Shown: positions 46,616 through 58,073 of the stretch, piece after piece
How positions within the stretch are numbered: position 1 is the stretch's first letter
How the letters are laid out: every line of letters begins with the position of its first letter
DNA from: Primulina eburnea
Lineage: Eukaryota > Streptophyta > Magnoliopsida > Lamiales > Gesneriaceae
Direction: 5' to 3'
Length of the DNA stretch: 64,000 nucleotides
Assembly: GCF_022965805.1 (NCBI RefSeq)
Contig: NC_133105.1
Coordinates: 26,697,208-26,761,207 of the forward strand
Notes under the pieces: generated by a model
Seen by the model: the letters and a program-made list of their open reading frames with translations, nothing else
Told to the model about the DNA's origin: nothing
Database searches by the model: none
Translations under genes and position numbers: made by a program

Positions 46616-48696
46616 TGAAAGCGGACCGGTTACGGAGGCCGGAAACGCAACGGAAGCGAAAAATTAAATTTTATGCACAAATTTTCGGCCCCCTAGAGTT
46701 TTGGTGCAATATTTACAAAACAAACTTAAAAACATGCATAGGGTGTTAGAAAGTTTGTTACCTATCAACTTCAAGAAGTTGATGATGGCTCCAACTTAGT
46801 TGCAAGCAACTAAGCTCTTCTTGGCAAGATAAGATCTACAAGCAAACCTCCTTCCTCTTCAAGAATTAGGCCCACCACTTTACCAAGATAAGTCCCCTCA
46901 AGTTTTGCACTAGAAAAACTTGAGGATTTTTCAAAGAGATGATTTTTGCTCCAAGAAAATGAAGAACAAAAGAGAAAGAAAAATGGAGAGAAAATCCTCT
47001 AGGAATTTCGGCCAAGTGAAGTGAATTGGGAGAGGGAAGATTAGCCTTGGGTGTTACAAAAGTTGTCTCTCAAAAGTTGCATGCTTTTTGAATATTTTAT
47101 TAAAAAGTAATCAAGGCTCTTCACCTCCCAAGCATGCAATCCCTACATGTCTCACTTGTATATAATATGGTTTTTTAACACATTAAAAACCATAGACTAA
47201 ATTTTATTATCCCAAACACATTTGAGATAAATTAAATATTACTTGATTTTACTCAAGTCCCACTAGTTAAATAATTATTTAAATTGAGCTCTACAAGACT
47301 CAATATTATTTAATTAATTCAACACTTGAATTAATTTAATTATTTAGACTCTACTAGGTCCACTAGTGTTTAATTAATTCAACACTTGAATTAATTTAAT
47401 TTAGTCCACAACAATGTTTATGAAAATCACAATTTTCAACTACATTATTTTCTTGGCCAAATTTTAATCTTAGGAACACTTCCATAAATTAAAATTTATA
47501 TTTCTCTCATAGAAGTCATACTTCTAATTTTCTTTACGCTTATAAACACATTTATAAGCCGTTCAACACATTGAACTATTTTACTTCTCTTCGGGACTTA
47601 CTAAGCAAGTACTTGTGTGGCCCTCAATGGTTCATTGATACAACTAGCCGTGGGTTCACATCTCAATGTGATTCGGACTAAACATGTCCTTATACGAGCA
47701 TACCCCAATTGCTCCATTCTCACTTATCAACTCCTTGATAGTAAGAACGTCAGAACTCAAGTCTGATAGTACCCAACCAATCACGTTAAGCGCCTAGCAG
47801 CATCGCTTACGTGATTCCCTAGGTATCACATGATAGTGCCTGCAAGAACCATTCAATTATGGTTAGCGTACAGTACGGTCCCTTCAACTCATATATCCCG
47901 ACCGATTCGACAACTATTGGTTTATCGAGAGTTGTCAATGAATCGATACTATGTGTCATGTCGTGGTTGCATCGATGGTGTAATCTATGAAACCCCTTTC
48001 ATAATTACCACCATACTCTGATCAGAGATTTCAACCCACACATACATGATAAACACATAGGATATCCATACCCGTAGGTAAGCGGTGAATCCCCGACTAC
48101 AATGCATCGACTCCTATATGTTTCGCCGTAACACCCAACCTTGCCACCTAATGACCCCATAAGAGTCGGTAAACAAGTCAAAGTGAAACGCTAGCACATA
48201 GAGTCTCAATGTTGTCCCGGGTCATAAGGACTAATTCTGTACAACCATAAACCAGGACTATTCCACTCGATAAGTGAGAACCACTTGGAAAGTCCTTTTA
48301 TGGAGGGTTGTTCAGTGCACTCTACAAGGAGCACCTATCTGCATGCTCGGACATCACAATGTCCCCTACCAATGAAACATGGTACTCACATCGCAGATAC
48401 TAGTCTCTAACTCGAGCGGCCTTTATCCTTCTTAGTGGCGGCTGAATCGACTAGGAACGGTTTAGAATATACAGTATTCCAAATATGAGTTTCATGATAC
48501 TCATCATATGAGCATCTCATATTCTTTCTACTATTTGTATATTCAAGGACTTTATCTATGCAACTAGCATGGGTATAAAGATAAAGATGCGCCAAATTAA
48601 TAAATTGAAATATTATTAAAATAAAGATCGTTTATACAAAGAGTTTCATTGTGAACAGTCGGCCAACACTTGGCTCGACGTGCACCTACTCTAACA
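46616..48696 (-). repeat. 3' LTR of Copia B
   Basis: TGAAAGCGGACC ... CTCTAACA on the + strand. It shares with Copia A LTRs the 'cttgtgtggccctcaatggttc..gatacaactagccgtgggttcaca' part, so the two families are related. Two AT-rich inverted repeats AATTAATTCAACAC/TTGAATTAATT lie at 47311-47345 and 47370-47405. Confidence 0.96.
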
Positions 48697-48710
48697 ATCT
48701 CCCACTTGCA
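48697..48710 (-). promoter_or_regulatory. Polypurine tract of Copia B
   Basis: The minus strand reads GTGCAAGTGGGAGAT, abutting the 3' LTR and directly after the pol stop codon at 48711-48713. It differs by a few bases from that of Copia A. Confidence 0.85.
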
Positions 48711-50492
48711 CTAGAGCCAACTACCTATATACTTTAGACCCATTGATTCGCGATGCTTCTCGAACGATGGTCCTGGTAAAGGCTTAGTTAGTGGATCAGC
48801 AACATTATCTGCGGAGCCGACTTTGTCAATCACGACATCTCCTCTTTCCACGATCTCTCTGAGGATGTGGTACTTTCTCAATACGTGTTTGGACTTCTGA
48901 TGAGACCTTGGCTCCTTCGCCTGAGCTATGGCTCCCGTGTTGTCGCACATCACCGGGATAGGAGCAACTCCATTTGGAATGACGCCCAACTCTTGGACGA
49001 AATTCCTAATCCAAACAGCCTCCTTTGCTGCAGCCGATGCAGCAATGTATTCTGCCTCAGTGGTGGAATCCGCAGTACTGTCTTGCTTGGAACTCTTCCA
49101 AGAGACAGCACCACCATTGAGCATGAATATGAATCCGGAGGTTGACTTCGAGTCATCAACATCGCTTTGGAAGCTAGAGTCGGTATAGCCTTCCAATTTT
49201 AGTTCTCCACCCCCATAGACCAAAAACAACTTATTGGTCCTTCTCAAATACTTGAGGATGTCTTTCACAGCTTTCCAGTGTGGAAGACCGGGGTTGGATT
49301 GATATCTACTCACTACACTTAGTGCAAATGCCACGTCAGGACGTGTAGATATCATCCCATACATGATACTACCAATAGCCGAAGCATACGGAATTCGTGT
49401 CATCGCCGCTATCTCTGCATCAGTCTTGGGAGACATAGACTTGGATAGGGACACGCCATGACACATTGGTAGATGTCCTCTCTTGGACTCATCCATCGAG
49501 AACCGCTTCACGATGGTATCAATGTATGTGGACTGGGTGAGACCAAGCAATCTTTTTGATCTATCTCTATAGATCTGTATTCCCAATACAAAAGATGCTT
49601 CACCCAAGTCCTGCATTGAGAACTTACTTGCTAACCATATCTTTGTTGATTGCAACATTCCTACATCATTCCCAATGAGTAGAATGTCATCAACATAAAG
49701 AACAAGGAATGTCACCGCACTCCCACTGACCTTCTTATACACACAGGGTCCCTCAGGATTCTTAGTAAAACCAAACTCTTTGATTGTACAATCGAATCTA
49801 AGGTTCCAACTCCTCGATGCCTGCTTAAGACCATAAATAGATCTCTGAAGTTTGCATACCATATGCTCACTTCCGATAGATGTGAAACCCTCAGGTTGAG
49901 ACATGTAAATCTCTTCCTTAATATCCCCATTAAGGAAGGCTGTCTTAACATCCATCTGCCATATCTCATAGTCATACCATGCAGCTATGGCTAGCAATAT
50001 CCTAATGGACTTGAACATCGCAACTGGAGAAAAGGTTTCCTCATAGTCAACACCTTGCCTTTGAGTATACCCTTTTGCTACCAATCGCGCTTTGAAGGTC
50101 AATACCTTCCCATCCGCCCCAAGTTTCCTCTTGTAAATCCATTTACACCCTATGGGAACAGTTCCCTCAGGTGGATCCACAAGATTCCACACTTGGTTCG
50201 AATGCATGGAATTCATCTCAGATTCCATTGCTTCAAGCCACTTGGATGAATCAGCATCCGATAACGCTTCCTTGAAGGTCCTTGGATCACATCCAAGATT
50301 AGGCTCATCATGGCCCTCTTCAAGAAGCAGACCATACCTCACAGGTGGTCTCGAGACTCTCTCGGTTCTTCTAGGAGCTTGTATCTCCTCACTTAGCTCA
50401 TTGGGTGTGGGTTCTACAACTGTGGGTGCCTCTCGAACCTCTTCGAGTTCTATCATCTCGCCTTTTCTATCTAATAGAAATTCCTTTTCCAA
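48711..50492 (-). CDS. Copia B reverse transcriptase-RNase H
   Basis: 593 codons in one open frame. Residues 1-60 are a linker rich in E, P and R. The RT domain spans about 95-340, with GCKWIYKRKLGADGKV, catalytic D181 in QMDVKTAFLNG and D268/D269 in LVLYVDDILLIGND, all intact. RNase H spans about 380-580, with D438 (GYTDSSFQ), E481 (TTEAEYIA), D517 (CDNTG) and ADNVADPLTKPLPG. It would act inside cytoplasmic particles, copying element RNA to DNA and removing the RNA strand. The ATG at 50492 is not the natural start: in copia elements this part is the C-terminal end of a single polyprotein. Here it is out of frame with the upstream ORF by one base (four As where Copia A has five, near 50492). 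Otherwise it looks functional. Confidence 0.95.
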   Translation of the reverse strand: MEKEFLLDRKGEMIELEEVREAPTVVEPTPNELSEEIQAPRRTERVSRPPVRYGLLLEEGHDEPNLGCDPRTFKEALSDADSSKWLEAMESEMNSMHSNQVWNLVDPPEGTVPIGCKWIYKRKLGADGKVLTFKARLVAKGYTQRQGVDYEETFSPVAMFKSIRILLAIAAWYDYEIWQMDVKTAFLNGDIKEEIYMSQPEGFTSIGSEHMVCKLQRSIYGLKQASRSWNLRFDCTIKEFGFTKNPEGPCVYKKVSGSAVTFLVLYVDDILLIGNDVGMLQSTKIWLASKFSMQDLGEASFVLGIQIYRDRSKRLLGLTQSTYIDTIVKRFSMDESKRGHLPMCHGVSLSKSMSPKTDAEIAAMTRIPYASAIGSIMYGMISTRPDVAFALSVVSRYQSNPGLPHWKAVKDILKYLRRTNKLFLVYGGGELKLEGYTDSSFQSDVDDSKSTSGFIFMLNGGAVSWKSSKQDSTADSTTEAEYIAASAAAKEAVWIRNFVQELGVIPNGVAPIPVMCDNTGAIAQAKEPRSHQKSKHVLRKYHILREIVERGDVVIDKVGSADNVADPLTKPLPGPSFEKHRESMGLKYIGSWL

Positions 50493-52642
50493 AAGGTTGC
50501 GTTCCTAGAAACAAACACCTTTGTTTCTTGGGGATGATAGAAATAATATCCAATGGAATTTCTTGGATATCCCACAAAGTAGCATAAAATGGATCGACTA
50601 TCCAATTTATCTCCCACTGTCTGCTTCACATAAGCAGGACACCCCCATATTCTTAGATAAGAATACTTGGGAGGCTTACCCATCCATATCTCATATGGAG
50701 TCTTGTCAACTGCCTTTGTATGGACATTGTTCAACAACATTGCCGCTGTTTCAAGCGCATATCCCCAAAAGGATGGCGGCAACTCTGTGAACCCCATCAT
50801 AGACCGAACCATGTCCATCAAGGTCCGGTTACGACGCTCCGAAACACCATTCAACTGCGGTGTAGCGGGCGGAGTCCACTGCGAGAGAATCCCATTCTCT
50901 CTAAGATACTCTTGGAACTCGGCACTCAAGTACTCACCACCTCGATCCGATCGAAGTGTCTTGATGCTTCGTCCCAATTGTTTCTCTACTTCACTTCTGA
51001 ATTCTTTGAACCTTTCAAAGGCTTCAGACTTGTATTTCATCAAATACACATACCCATACCTCGAATGGTCATCGGTAAAGGTGATGAAGTAGGCATGTCC
51101 ATGCTTAGTGGTGATGCTAAGCGGACCGCACACATCGGTATGGATCAAATCCAATAACCCTTTGGCTCGCTCCGCATGGCCCTTAAAGGGAATTTTGGTC
51201 ATCTTTCCTTTCAGACAGGATTCACAAGTCGTGAGAGCGTTAATATCAGACATATCAAACATGCCAACTCCCACTAGCTTGTTCATCCTTCTTAGGGAAA
51301 TATGACCTAATCGAGCATGCCATAGTTGTGCCGAATTAAGAGTATCTTGTTTGCGCTTATTTGTTGTTGTTATTGCTTGGACATTGTTAAGTGGAATATC
51401 TTTCAATTTTAAGGTATAGAGATTGTTTTCAAGTTCACCCGTACCAACTAAACATTCATTCTTATAAATATTGCAAACACCTTTGCAAAATAAACAAGAA
51501 AATCCATCAATATCAAGCATCGAAATGGAAATAATGTTTTTAACCAAGTCTGGTACATAAAAAACATCTCTCAAAATAATCTTAAAATCATTGTTCAATA
51601 TTAAATAAACATCTCCAATGGCCTTGGCAGCAACTCTTGCCCCATTGCCCATCCTCAAGAAGGTCTCACCCTCTCGGAGCCTCCTACTTCTTCCCATCAC
51701 CTGCAAATCATTACAGAGATGTGAGCCACAGCCGGTATCCAATACCCAAGAAGTAGAGTTAATCGAGATGTTAACTTCAATATAGAACATACCTTTGGCA
51801 GAACCCTTCTGCGCAAGATATTCCCTGCAGTTACGCCTCCAATGTCCAGGCTTCTTGCAGTGATGACAGATGTCGACTGTCTTCTCAGCCTTGGCTGGCG
51901 CGGCTGCCACGATGGGACTCGAAGTCTGCCTCTTCAAGGGCTCGCTCTTCTTGGTACGCTGGAAAGAACGCTTCTTTCCCTTCCCAGGTGGACCAGTCTT
52001 CGTGCCAGATGAAGAGCCCACATAAAGAACCGGCTTCTCCTTCTTGATCGTGGACTCAAAGGTCACAAGCATGTTCACCAACTCTTCAAGGCTGGGCTCA
52101 AGCTTGTTCATATTGAAGTTCACGACAAAAGGATCGAAAGAGCTGGGCAATGACAACAGCAACACATCCGTGGTCAACTCCGATGGCAAGATCAAATCCA
52201 TGCCTACGAGTTTATCCACGAGCCCAATCAACTTTAGGCCATGCTCATGGACCGAAGTCCCATCTCGCATGCGTAAAGTGATGAGCTCCTTTACTGTGGC
52301 ATGCCTCAAAGGCCGAGTCTGCTCTCCGAAGAGCTCCTTGAGGTGCATATGAATGTCAGCAGCATTCTTTGCATCCTCGAATCGCCTTTGCAGCTCATCG
52401 TTCATTGAAGCTTGCATGTAACACTTGGCCTTCAAGTCATGGTCGCACCAATCCTTGTAGGTCTGCAGTTCCTCGGGACTGCAGTCAGTCGGAGCCTCAT
52501 CAGGGGGCGACTCAGTAAGTGTGTATGCGATTTTCTCCGAGTTCAAGACAATCTTTAAGTTTCTTAGCCAAGTGATATAGTTTGGTCCGGTTAGTATGTG
52601 TTTTTCGAGAATGACCGAAAACGGGTTGCGAATTGATGACAT
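50471..52642 (-). CDS. Copia B gag-protease-integrase
   Basis: 723 codons from MSSIRNPFSV. Gag (UBN2-type) spans about 1-250, with a lysine-rich stretch at 215-240. The zinc knuckle CHHCKKPGHWRRNC is at 259-272. Aspartic protease follows with LDTGCGSH (D302). Integrase has H442/H447 and C473/C476 of the HHCC finger, and D503 (HTDVCGP), D566 (RSDRGGEY) and E602 (GVSERRN); D566 to E602 has the classical 35-residue spacing. All catalytic residues are present. The last residues (after SRNATF) are frameshifted into a premature end, overlapping the RT ORF by 22 bases. The chosen start matches the homologous start in Copia A (MSTRNPLS). Products would be capsid, processing protease and integrase acting at the chromosome. 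Confidence 0.95.
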   Translation of the reverse strand: MSSIRNPFSVILEKHILTGPNYITWLRNLKIVLNSEKIAYTLTESPPDEAPTDCSPEELQTYKDWCDHDLKAKCYMQASMNDELQRRFEDAKNAADIHMHLKELFGEQTRPLRHATVKELITLRMRDGTSVHEHGLKLIGLVDKLVGMDLILPSELTTDVLLLSLPSSFDPFVVNFNMNKLEPSLEELVNMLVTFESTIKKEKPVLYVGSSSGTKTGPPGKGKKRSFQRTKKSEPLKRQTSSPIVAAAPAKAEKTVDICHHCKKPGHWRRNCREYLAQKGSAKGMFYIEVNISINSTSWVLDTGCGSHLCNDLQVMGRSRRLREGETFLRMGNGARVAAKAIGDVYLILNNDFKIILRDVFYVPDLVKNIISISMLDIDGFSCLFCKGVCNIYKNECLVGTGELENNLYTLKLKDIPLNNVQAITTTNKRKQDTLNSAQLWHARLGHISLRRMNKLVGVGMFDMSDINALTTCESCLKGKMTKIPFKGHAERAKGLLDLIHTDVCGPLSITTKHGHAYFITFTDDHSRYGYVYLMKYKSEAFERFKEFRSEVEKQLGRSIKTLRSDRGGEYLSAEFQEYLRENGILSQWTPPATPQLNGVSERRNRTLMDMVRSMMGFTELPPSFWGYALETAAMLLNNVHTKAVDKTPYEIWMGKPPKYSYLRIWGCPAYVKQTVGDKLDSRSILCYFVGYPRNSIGYYFYHPQETKVFVSRNATFWKRNFY

Positions 52643-54169
52643 GTCAAAGATTGTACTGAAAAGTAAAACAGATAAATGTTAATGACTATTTTAAAATATT
52701 TAATAAGATATAAAGTTTGGACTTTTACTTTATAAATAATCGCTCCCACTGTTTTGACATTTTCACTACCCTCTAGTGAAAACGGGAAACACTTTCCTCA
52801 GTAGGTACGTAAGGTCCAATTAGCGAATTGTGATCCCGAATAATATCGGCCATCACAACTCCCAAAAGGTAGTTTCCAATTGCATCGCCATGCAACCCTC
52901 TACGTATACTTTTGTTTCACGTTTGATTAGGACCCAATAATATGACGTCGTTCATCTTTACGTGTCAAGCCTAACCCATCGATATTGAACCTTAATGGAC
53001 GGTCGCCATGAGTTCCCTCAATAATATGAGCCGAAATCATGGGAGTTCCACGTAGTTCACATCACCATGTCAATGGATGTCACAGCTTTCCGGCACCCAG
53101 GGCCCCCTCAATAATATGAGCCGAGCCCCGAGTACGGGTAGCGTTCATCATGCATCCATTGTCGATGGAAGACAAGGAAATTATAAACAAATTTATAATT
53201 CCCCTTTTCGGACTTGATATTAATTTTGAATCTTATTCAAAATGAGGGTTTTTAATTTTGAAAGGTCTCATCATTAATTTTATTTTAAAAGCTCGCCATG
53301 TTTGATCGTATGTTTGCCGGATTCATGCAACTTTGTTATTATAATAATAATAACGCACATACTCATTATTTATAACATATCATGCATATATTATAAATAG
53401 AAAACAATACAAGGATGATCAATTGCCCCAAACTCTAATGGCCCGTGTGAGCCAAACACGGGCCTAGGTCCAATCCTAGGGTAAATGCACGGGATGCAAT
53501 GCAACTATACTATTACATTAGCATCCTATATTACATGTCTTCGATCTTCATAATCACCAAGGCCACCATCTTCCAATCTTGATCTTCCCCTATTCTAATA
53601 TTTACAATTAAATATCCATGGCACATAGGGATACATCTCATGGGGGTGGGAACGGGCCATAAACCAAGCCCACTTTATAAATTGATAATTATTACAATCA
53701 TTCAACACAAATATCCTAGCATACACCTAGCAAATTGGGCTTGGGCTTTTGATCATCCTTCATGCACAATATCATATATCATACACCATCAATTAATTAT
53801 CACTATAATTAATTGATCCAATATTATGTATCTTGAACCAATCACTAACCGCCACAATTATAAATTAAATTAACAAAGTATACAAACCCCTTTGTCTACT
53901 TTCAAATTAATTTATTTATAATCGAATTTCTTATAAATCACAATTTACTATAAATAATTAAAGTCCCACTTCAATTATTTATTTTATGAAAAATATATAT
54001 GCAACATTTGTAATTTTAAACTTAAGGGCCCAAAACTCATTTTTCACCAAAAATACTTTGGCCCATTTAAAATTCACAAATTATGTTGGCCATCCAATGG
54101 CCCAACATCTCAAGGCCCATGACACTAAGATTATCCAAAACACTTTTGGAAACCCTAGTCGTCACCGCC

Positions 54170-54300
54170 GTCGCCGGAGCTCCGTCGCCGGATTCCGGCA
54201 ACACCAAAAAAATTTTTTTTTTTTATTAAAACCGAATTTTCCGGGCAGCCCGTAGGCTGCCCGAACATGCTGCCCGAAATAATTCGGGCAGCCCGAAATT
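54170..54300. repeat. GC-rich hairpins in the Copia B leader
   Basis: GGGCAGCC-CGTA-GGCTGCCC and GCTGCCCGAA-ATAA-TTCGGGCAGC are perfect hairpins with 4-base loops. CCGGATTCCGG and 'gccggagctccg' words lie upstream near 54175. The block sits between two T-runs. Confidence 0.85.
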
Positions 54301-54430
54301 TTTTTTTTTTTTTTTGTTTTGCTTGTAAAAATTTCGGCCTTCACAAATTTTTGCACAAAAAATTTCAAGCGGTTAGAAATCGATACTCAACATAATATAA
54401 CGTAAATATAGCACAAAATCCGTAACCTTA

Positions 54431-54442
54431 GCTCGGATACCA
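54431..54442 (-). promoter_or_regulatory. Primer-binding site of Copia B
   Basis: The minus strand reads TGGTATCCGAGC two bases after the 5' LTR: initiator tRNA-Met with one mismatch (C for A). Confidence 0.85.
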
Positions 54443-54444
54443 CT

Positions 54445-56525
54445 TGAAAGCGGACCGGTTACGGAGGCCGGAAACGCAACGGAAGCGAAAAATTAAATTT
54501 TATGCACAAATTTTCGGCCCCCTAGAGTTTTGGTGCAATATTTACAAAACAAACTTAAAAACATGCATAGGGTGTTAGAAAGTTTGTTACCTATCAACTT
54601 CAAGAAGTTGATGATGGCTCCAACTTAGTTGCAAGCAACTAAGCTCTTCTTGGCAAGATAAGATCTACAAGCAAACCTCCTTCCTCTTCAAGAATTAGGC
54701 CCACCACTTTACCAAGATAAGTCCCCTCAAGTTTTGCACTAGAAAAACTTGAGGATTTTTCAAAGAGATGATTTTTGCTCCAAGAAAATGAAGAACAAAA
54801 GAGAAAGAAAAATGGAGAGAAAATCCTCTAGGAATTTCGGCCAAGTGAAGTGAATTGGGAGAGGGAAGATTAGCCTTGGGTGTTACAAAAGTTGTCTCTC
54901 AAAAGTTGCATGCTTTTTGAATATTTTATTAAAAAGTAATCAAGGCTCTTCACCTCCCAAGCATGCAATCCCTACATGTCTCACTTGTATATAATATGGT
55001 TTTTTAACACATTAAAAACCATAGACTAAATTTTATTATCCCAAACACATTTGAGATAAATTAAATATTACTTGATTTTACTCAAGTCCCACTAGTTAAA
55101 TAATTATTTAAATTGAGCTCTACAAGACTCAATATTATTTAATTAATTCAACACTTGAATTAATTTAATTATTTAGACTCTACTAGGTCCACTAGTGTTT
55201 AATTAATTCAACACTTGAATTAATTTAATTTAGTCCACAACAATGTTTATGAAAATCACAATTTTCAACTACATTATTTTCTTGGCCAAATTTTAATCTT
55301 AGGAACACTTCCATAAATTAAAATTTATATTTCTCTCATAGAAGTCATACTTCTAATTTTCTTTACGCTTATAAACACATTTATAAGCCGTTCAACACAT
55401 TGAACTATTTTACTTCTCTTCGGGACTTACTAAGCAAGTACTTGTGTGGCCCTCAATGGTTCATTGATACAACTAGCCGTGGGTTCACATCTCAATGTGA
55501 TTCGGACTAAACATGTCCTTATACGAGCATACCCCAATTGCTCCATTCTCACTTATCAACTCCTTGATAGTAAGAACGTCAGAACTCAAGTCTGATAGTA
55601 CCCAACCAATCACGTTAAGCGCCTAGCAGCATCGCTTACGTGATTCCCTAGGTATCACATGATAGTGCCTGCAAGAACCATTCAATTATGGTTAGCGTAC
55701 AGTACGGTCCCTTCAACTCATATATCCCGACCGATTCGACAACTATTGGTTTATCGAGAGTTGTCAATGAATCGATACTATGTGTCATGTCGTGGTTGCA
55801 TCGATGGTGTAATCTATGAAACCCCTTTCATAATTACCACCATACTCTGATCAGAGATTTCAACCCACACATACATGATAAACACATAGGATATCCATAC
55901 CCGTAGGTAAGCGGTGAATCCCCGACTACAATGCATCGACTCCTATATGTTTCGCCGTAACACCCAACCTTGCCACCTAATGACCCCATAAGAGTCGGTA
56001 AACAAGTCAAAGTGAAACGCTAGCACATAGAGTCTCAATGTTGTCCCGGGTCATAAGGACTAATTCTGTACAACCATAAACCAGGACTATTCCACTCGAT
56101 AAGTGAGAACCACTTGGAAAGTCCTTTTATGGAGGGTTGTTCAGTGCACTCTACAAGGAGCACCTATCTGCATGCTCGGACATCACAATGTCCCCTACCA
56201 ATGAAACATGGTACTCACATCGCAGATACTAGTCTCTAACTCGAGCGGCCTTTATCCTTCTTAGTGGCGGCTGAATCGACTAGGAACGGTTTAGAATATA
56301 CAGTATTCCAAATATGAGTTTCATGATACTCATCATATGAGCATCTCATATTCTTTCTACTATTTGTATATTCAAGGACTTTATCTATGCAACTAGCATG
56401 GGTATAAAGATAAAGATGCGCCAAATTAATAAATTGAAATATTATTAAAATAAAGATCGTTTATACAAAGAGTTTCATTGTGAACAGTCGGCCAACACTT
56501 GGCTCGACGTGCACCTACTCTAACA
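54445..56525 (-). repeat. 5' LTR of Copia B
   Basis: Every compared stretch equals 46616-48696 at an offset of 7,829 bases. The ORFs at 55659-55850 and 56236-56424 duplicate those in the other LTR and are not genes. Confidence 0.96.
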
Positions 56526-58073
56526 GTAGGAATGCCCAAATTTTGTGCTAACACTTAGCGGGCCACAAACGTCTGTATGGATCAAATCCAATAGACCATG
56601 TGCACGTTCTACTTTTCCATTGAATGGAGTCTTAGTCATTTTTCCTTTTAGACAGGACTCACAAGTAGGTAGAGAATTTATGTCTGACAAGTCAAACATG
56701 CCTTCTCCCACTAGCTTGTGCATCCTTCTTTGAGAAATATGACCTAGTCTAGCGTGCCACATTTGTGCCGGATTTGGATCTTCTATTTTTCTTTTGTTTT
56801 TTGTTGTTTTTGTATGCGTTTGGACATTGTTTAACGGAATATCTTTCAATTCTAAGTTATAGAGATCGTTTGTCAATTCTCCAGTTCCAATCAAACATTC
56901 ATTCTTGTATAAATTGCAAACACCTTTAGCAAAAACACAAGAATAACCATCCCTATCAAGCATAGAAATAGAAATAATGTTTTTAACCAATTCAGGAACA
57001 AATAAAACGTCTCTCAAAAACAACTTAAAATTATTGTCCAAAATTAAAGTAATGTCTCCAATGGCAGTGGCAGCAACTCTTGCTCCATTTCCTAGTCTTA
57101 GAAAGGTCTCACCATCTCTAAGCCTCCTGCTTCTTCCCATCACCTGCAAATCATTGCATAGATGAGAACCACATCCGGTATCCAATACCCAAGAAGAGGA
57201 ATTAATAGAAACATTAACTTCAATATAAAACATATCATGGCCAGAACGCTTCTGGGCAAGATACTCCTCGCAATTACGCCTCCAATGTCCAGGCTTGTTA
57301 CAGTGGAAACAGACTTGTTCTGACTTGTCAGGCTTTGAGGGCCCCGGATTTGCTTTCTTGTATGGCTTTTTGTTGGGCTTGTTCTTCTTTGGAGGGGCAG
57401 AACGCTTCTTGCCTTTATTTGGGGCTCCCTTTTTCGTACCATACGAAGAACCCACTAGAAGAACAGGCTTTTCCTTTTTAATTGTGGCCTCATAATTAGT
57501 AAGCATAATGACCAACTCTTCAAGGGTGGCCTCAAGCTTATTCATATTAAAATTAACCACAAATCCATCGAACGAGGCAGGGAAAGACAACAAGAGAATA
57601 TCAGTCGAGAGCTCACTAGGAATAACCAAGTCGAGTCCCACCAACTTCTCAATGAGCCCAATCATCCTAACACCATGCTCATGGACCGAAGTCCCCTCTC
57701 GCAAGCGTGTAGTCATGAGTTCTTTAACAGTCGCATGTCTTTCTGAACGAGTTTGTACAGCATACAATTCTTTCAGATGAAGGTGAATGTCAGCAGCATT
57801 CACCGCCTCCTCGAACCTCCTCTGAAGTTCATTCGACATCGAAGCCAACATGTAGCTCTTAGCTTGGAGATCATGATCCCAATGTTTCTCAAGCTTAGCT
57901 AATTCAGTCCTACTGATATCAGGAGCAGCCTCCTTAATTGGCTTCTTATCAAGCACATACGCAATCTTTTCGGAGTTCAGAACAATCTTTAAGTTTCGAA
58001 ACCCGTCATGATAGTTAGGGCCAGTCAGTTTGTTTTGATCGAGAATGATTGAAAGCGGATTACGAGTAGACAT
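56526..58073 (-). pseudogene. Copia A gag-protease and integrase N-terminus, cut by Copia B
   Basis: Open from MSTRNPLSIILDQNKL at 58073 to the Copia B insertion at 56531 (about 515 codons). Gag spans about 1-250 with a basic stretch KKNKPNKKPYKKANPGPSK. The zinc knuckle is CFHCNKPGHWRRNC, protease has LDTGCGSHLC, the integrase zinc finger is WHARLGHISQRR..TCESC, and the first catalytic aspartate is in HTDVCGP. The frame is clean up to the insertion, so gag and protease could still be made if transcribed. The rest of the integrase lies 9.9 kb away at 46610. It is clearly related to Copia B but well diverged in gag. Confidence 0.94.

Larger units (their letters stand above)
52643..54444 (-). 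other. Long untranslated leader of Copia B
   Basis: 1.8 kb between PBS and gag without an ORF of note. It contains repeated 'ccctcaataatatgagccga' blocks (53015, 53105), two long T-runs (about 54211 and 54299), and GC-rich palindromes between them. The gag-proximal part is colinear with the Copia A leader (58074-59000). Confidence 0.75.
46616..56525 (-). mobile_element. Copia B: young, nearly intact Ty1/copia retrotransposon (9.9 kb)
   Basis: LTRs 46616-48696 and 54445-56525, both 2,081 bp; I saw no difference between them in the stretches compared. TSD GTAGG is perfect (46611-46615, 56526-56530). Minus orientation: PBS, leader of 1.8 kb, one long gag-protease-integrase ORF, one RT-RNase H ORF, PPT, LTR. 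The only coding lesion found is one base missing in an A-run at the ORF junction. It inserted into the integrase region of its relative Copia A. It is the youngest element of the nest. Confidence 0.97.

Noticed and set aside
47830..48021. 63-codon ORF identical at 55659-55850
   Set aside because: LTR copies of Copia B.
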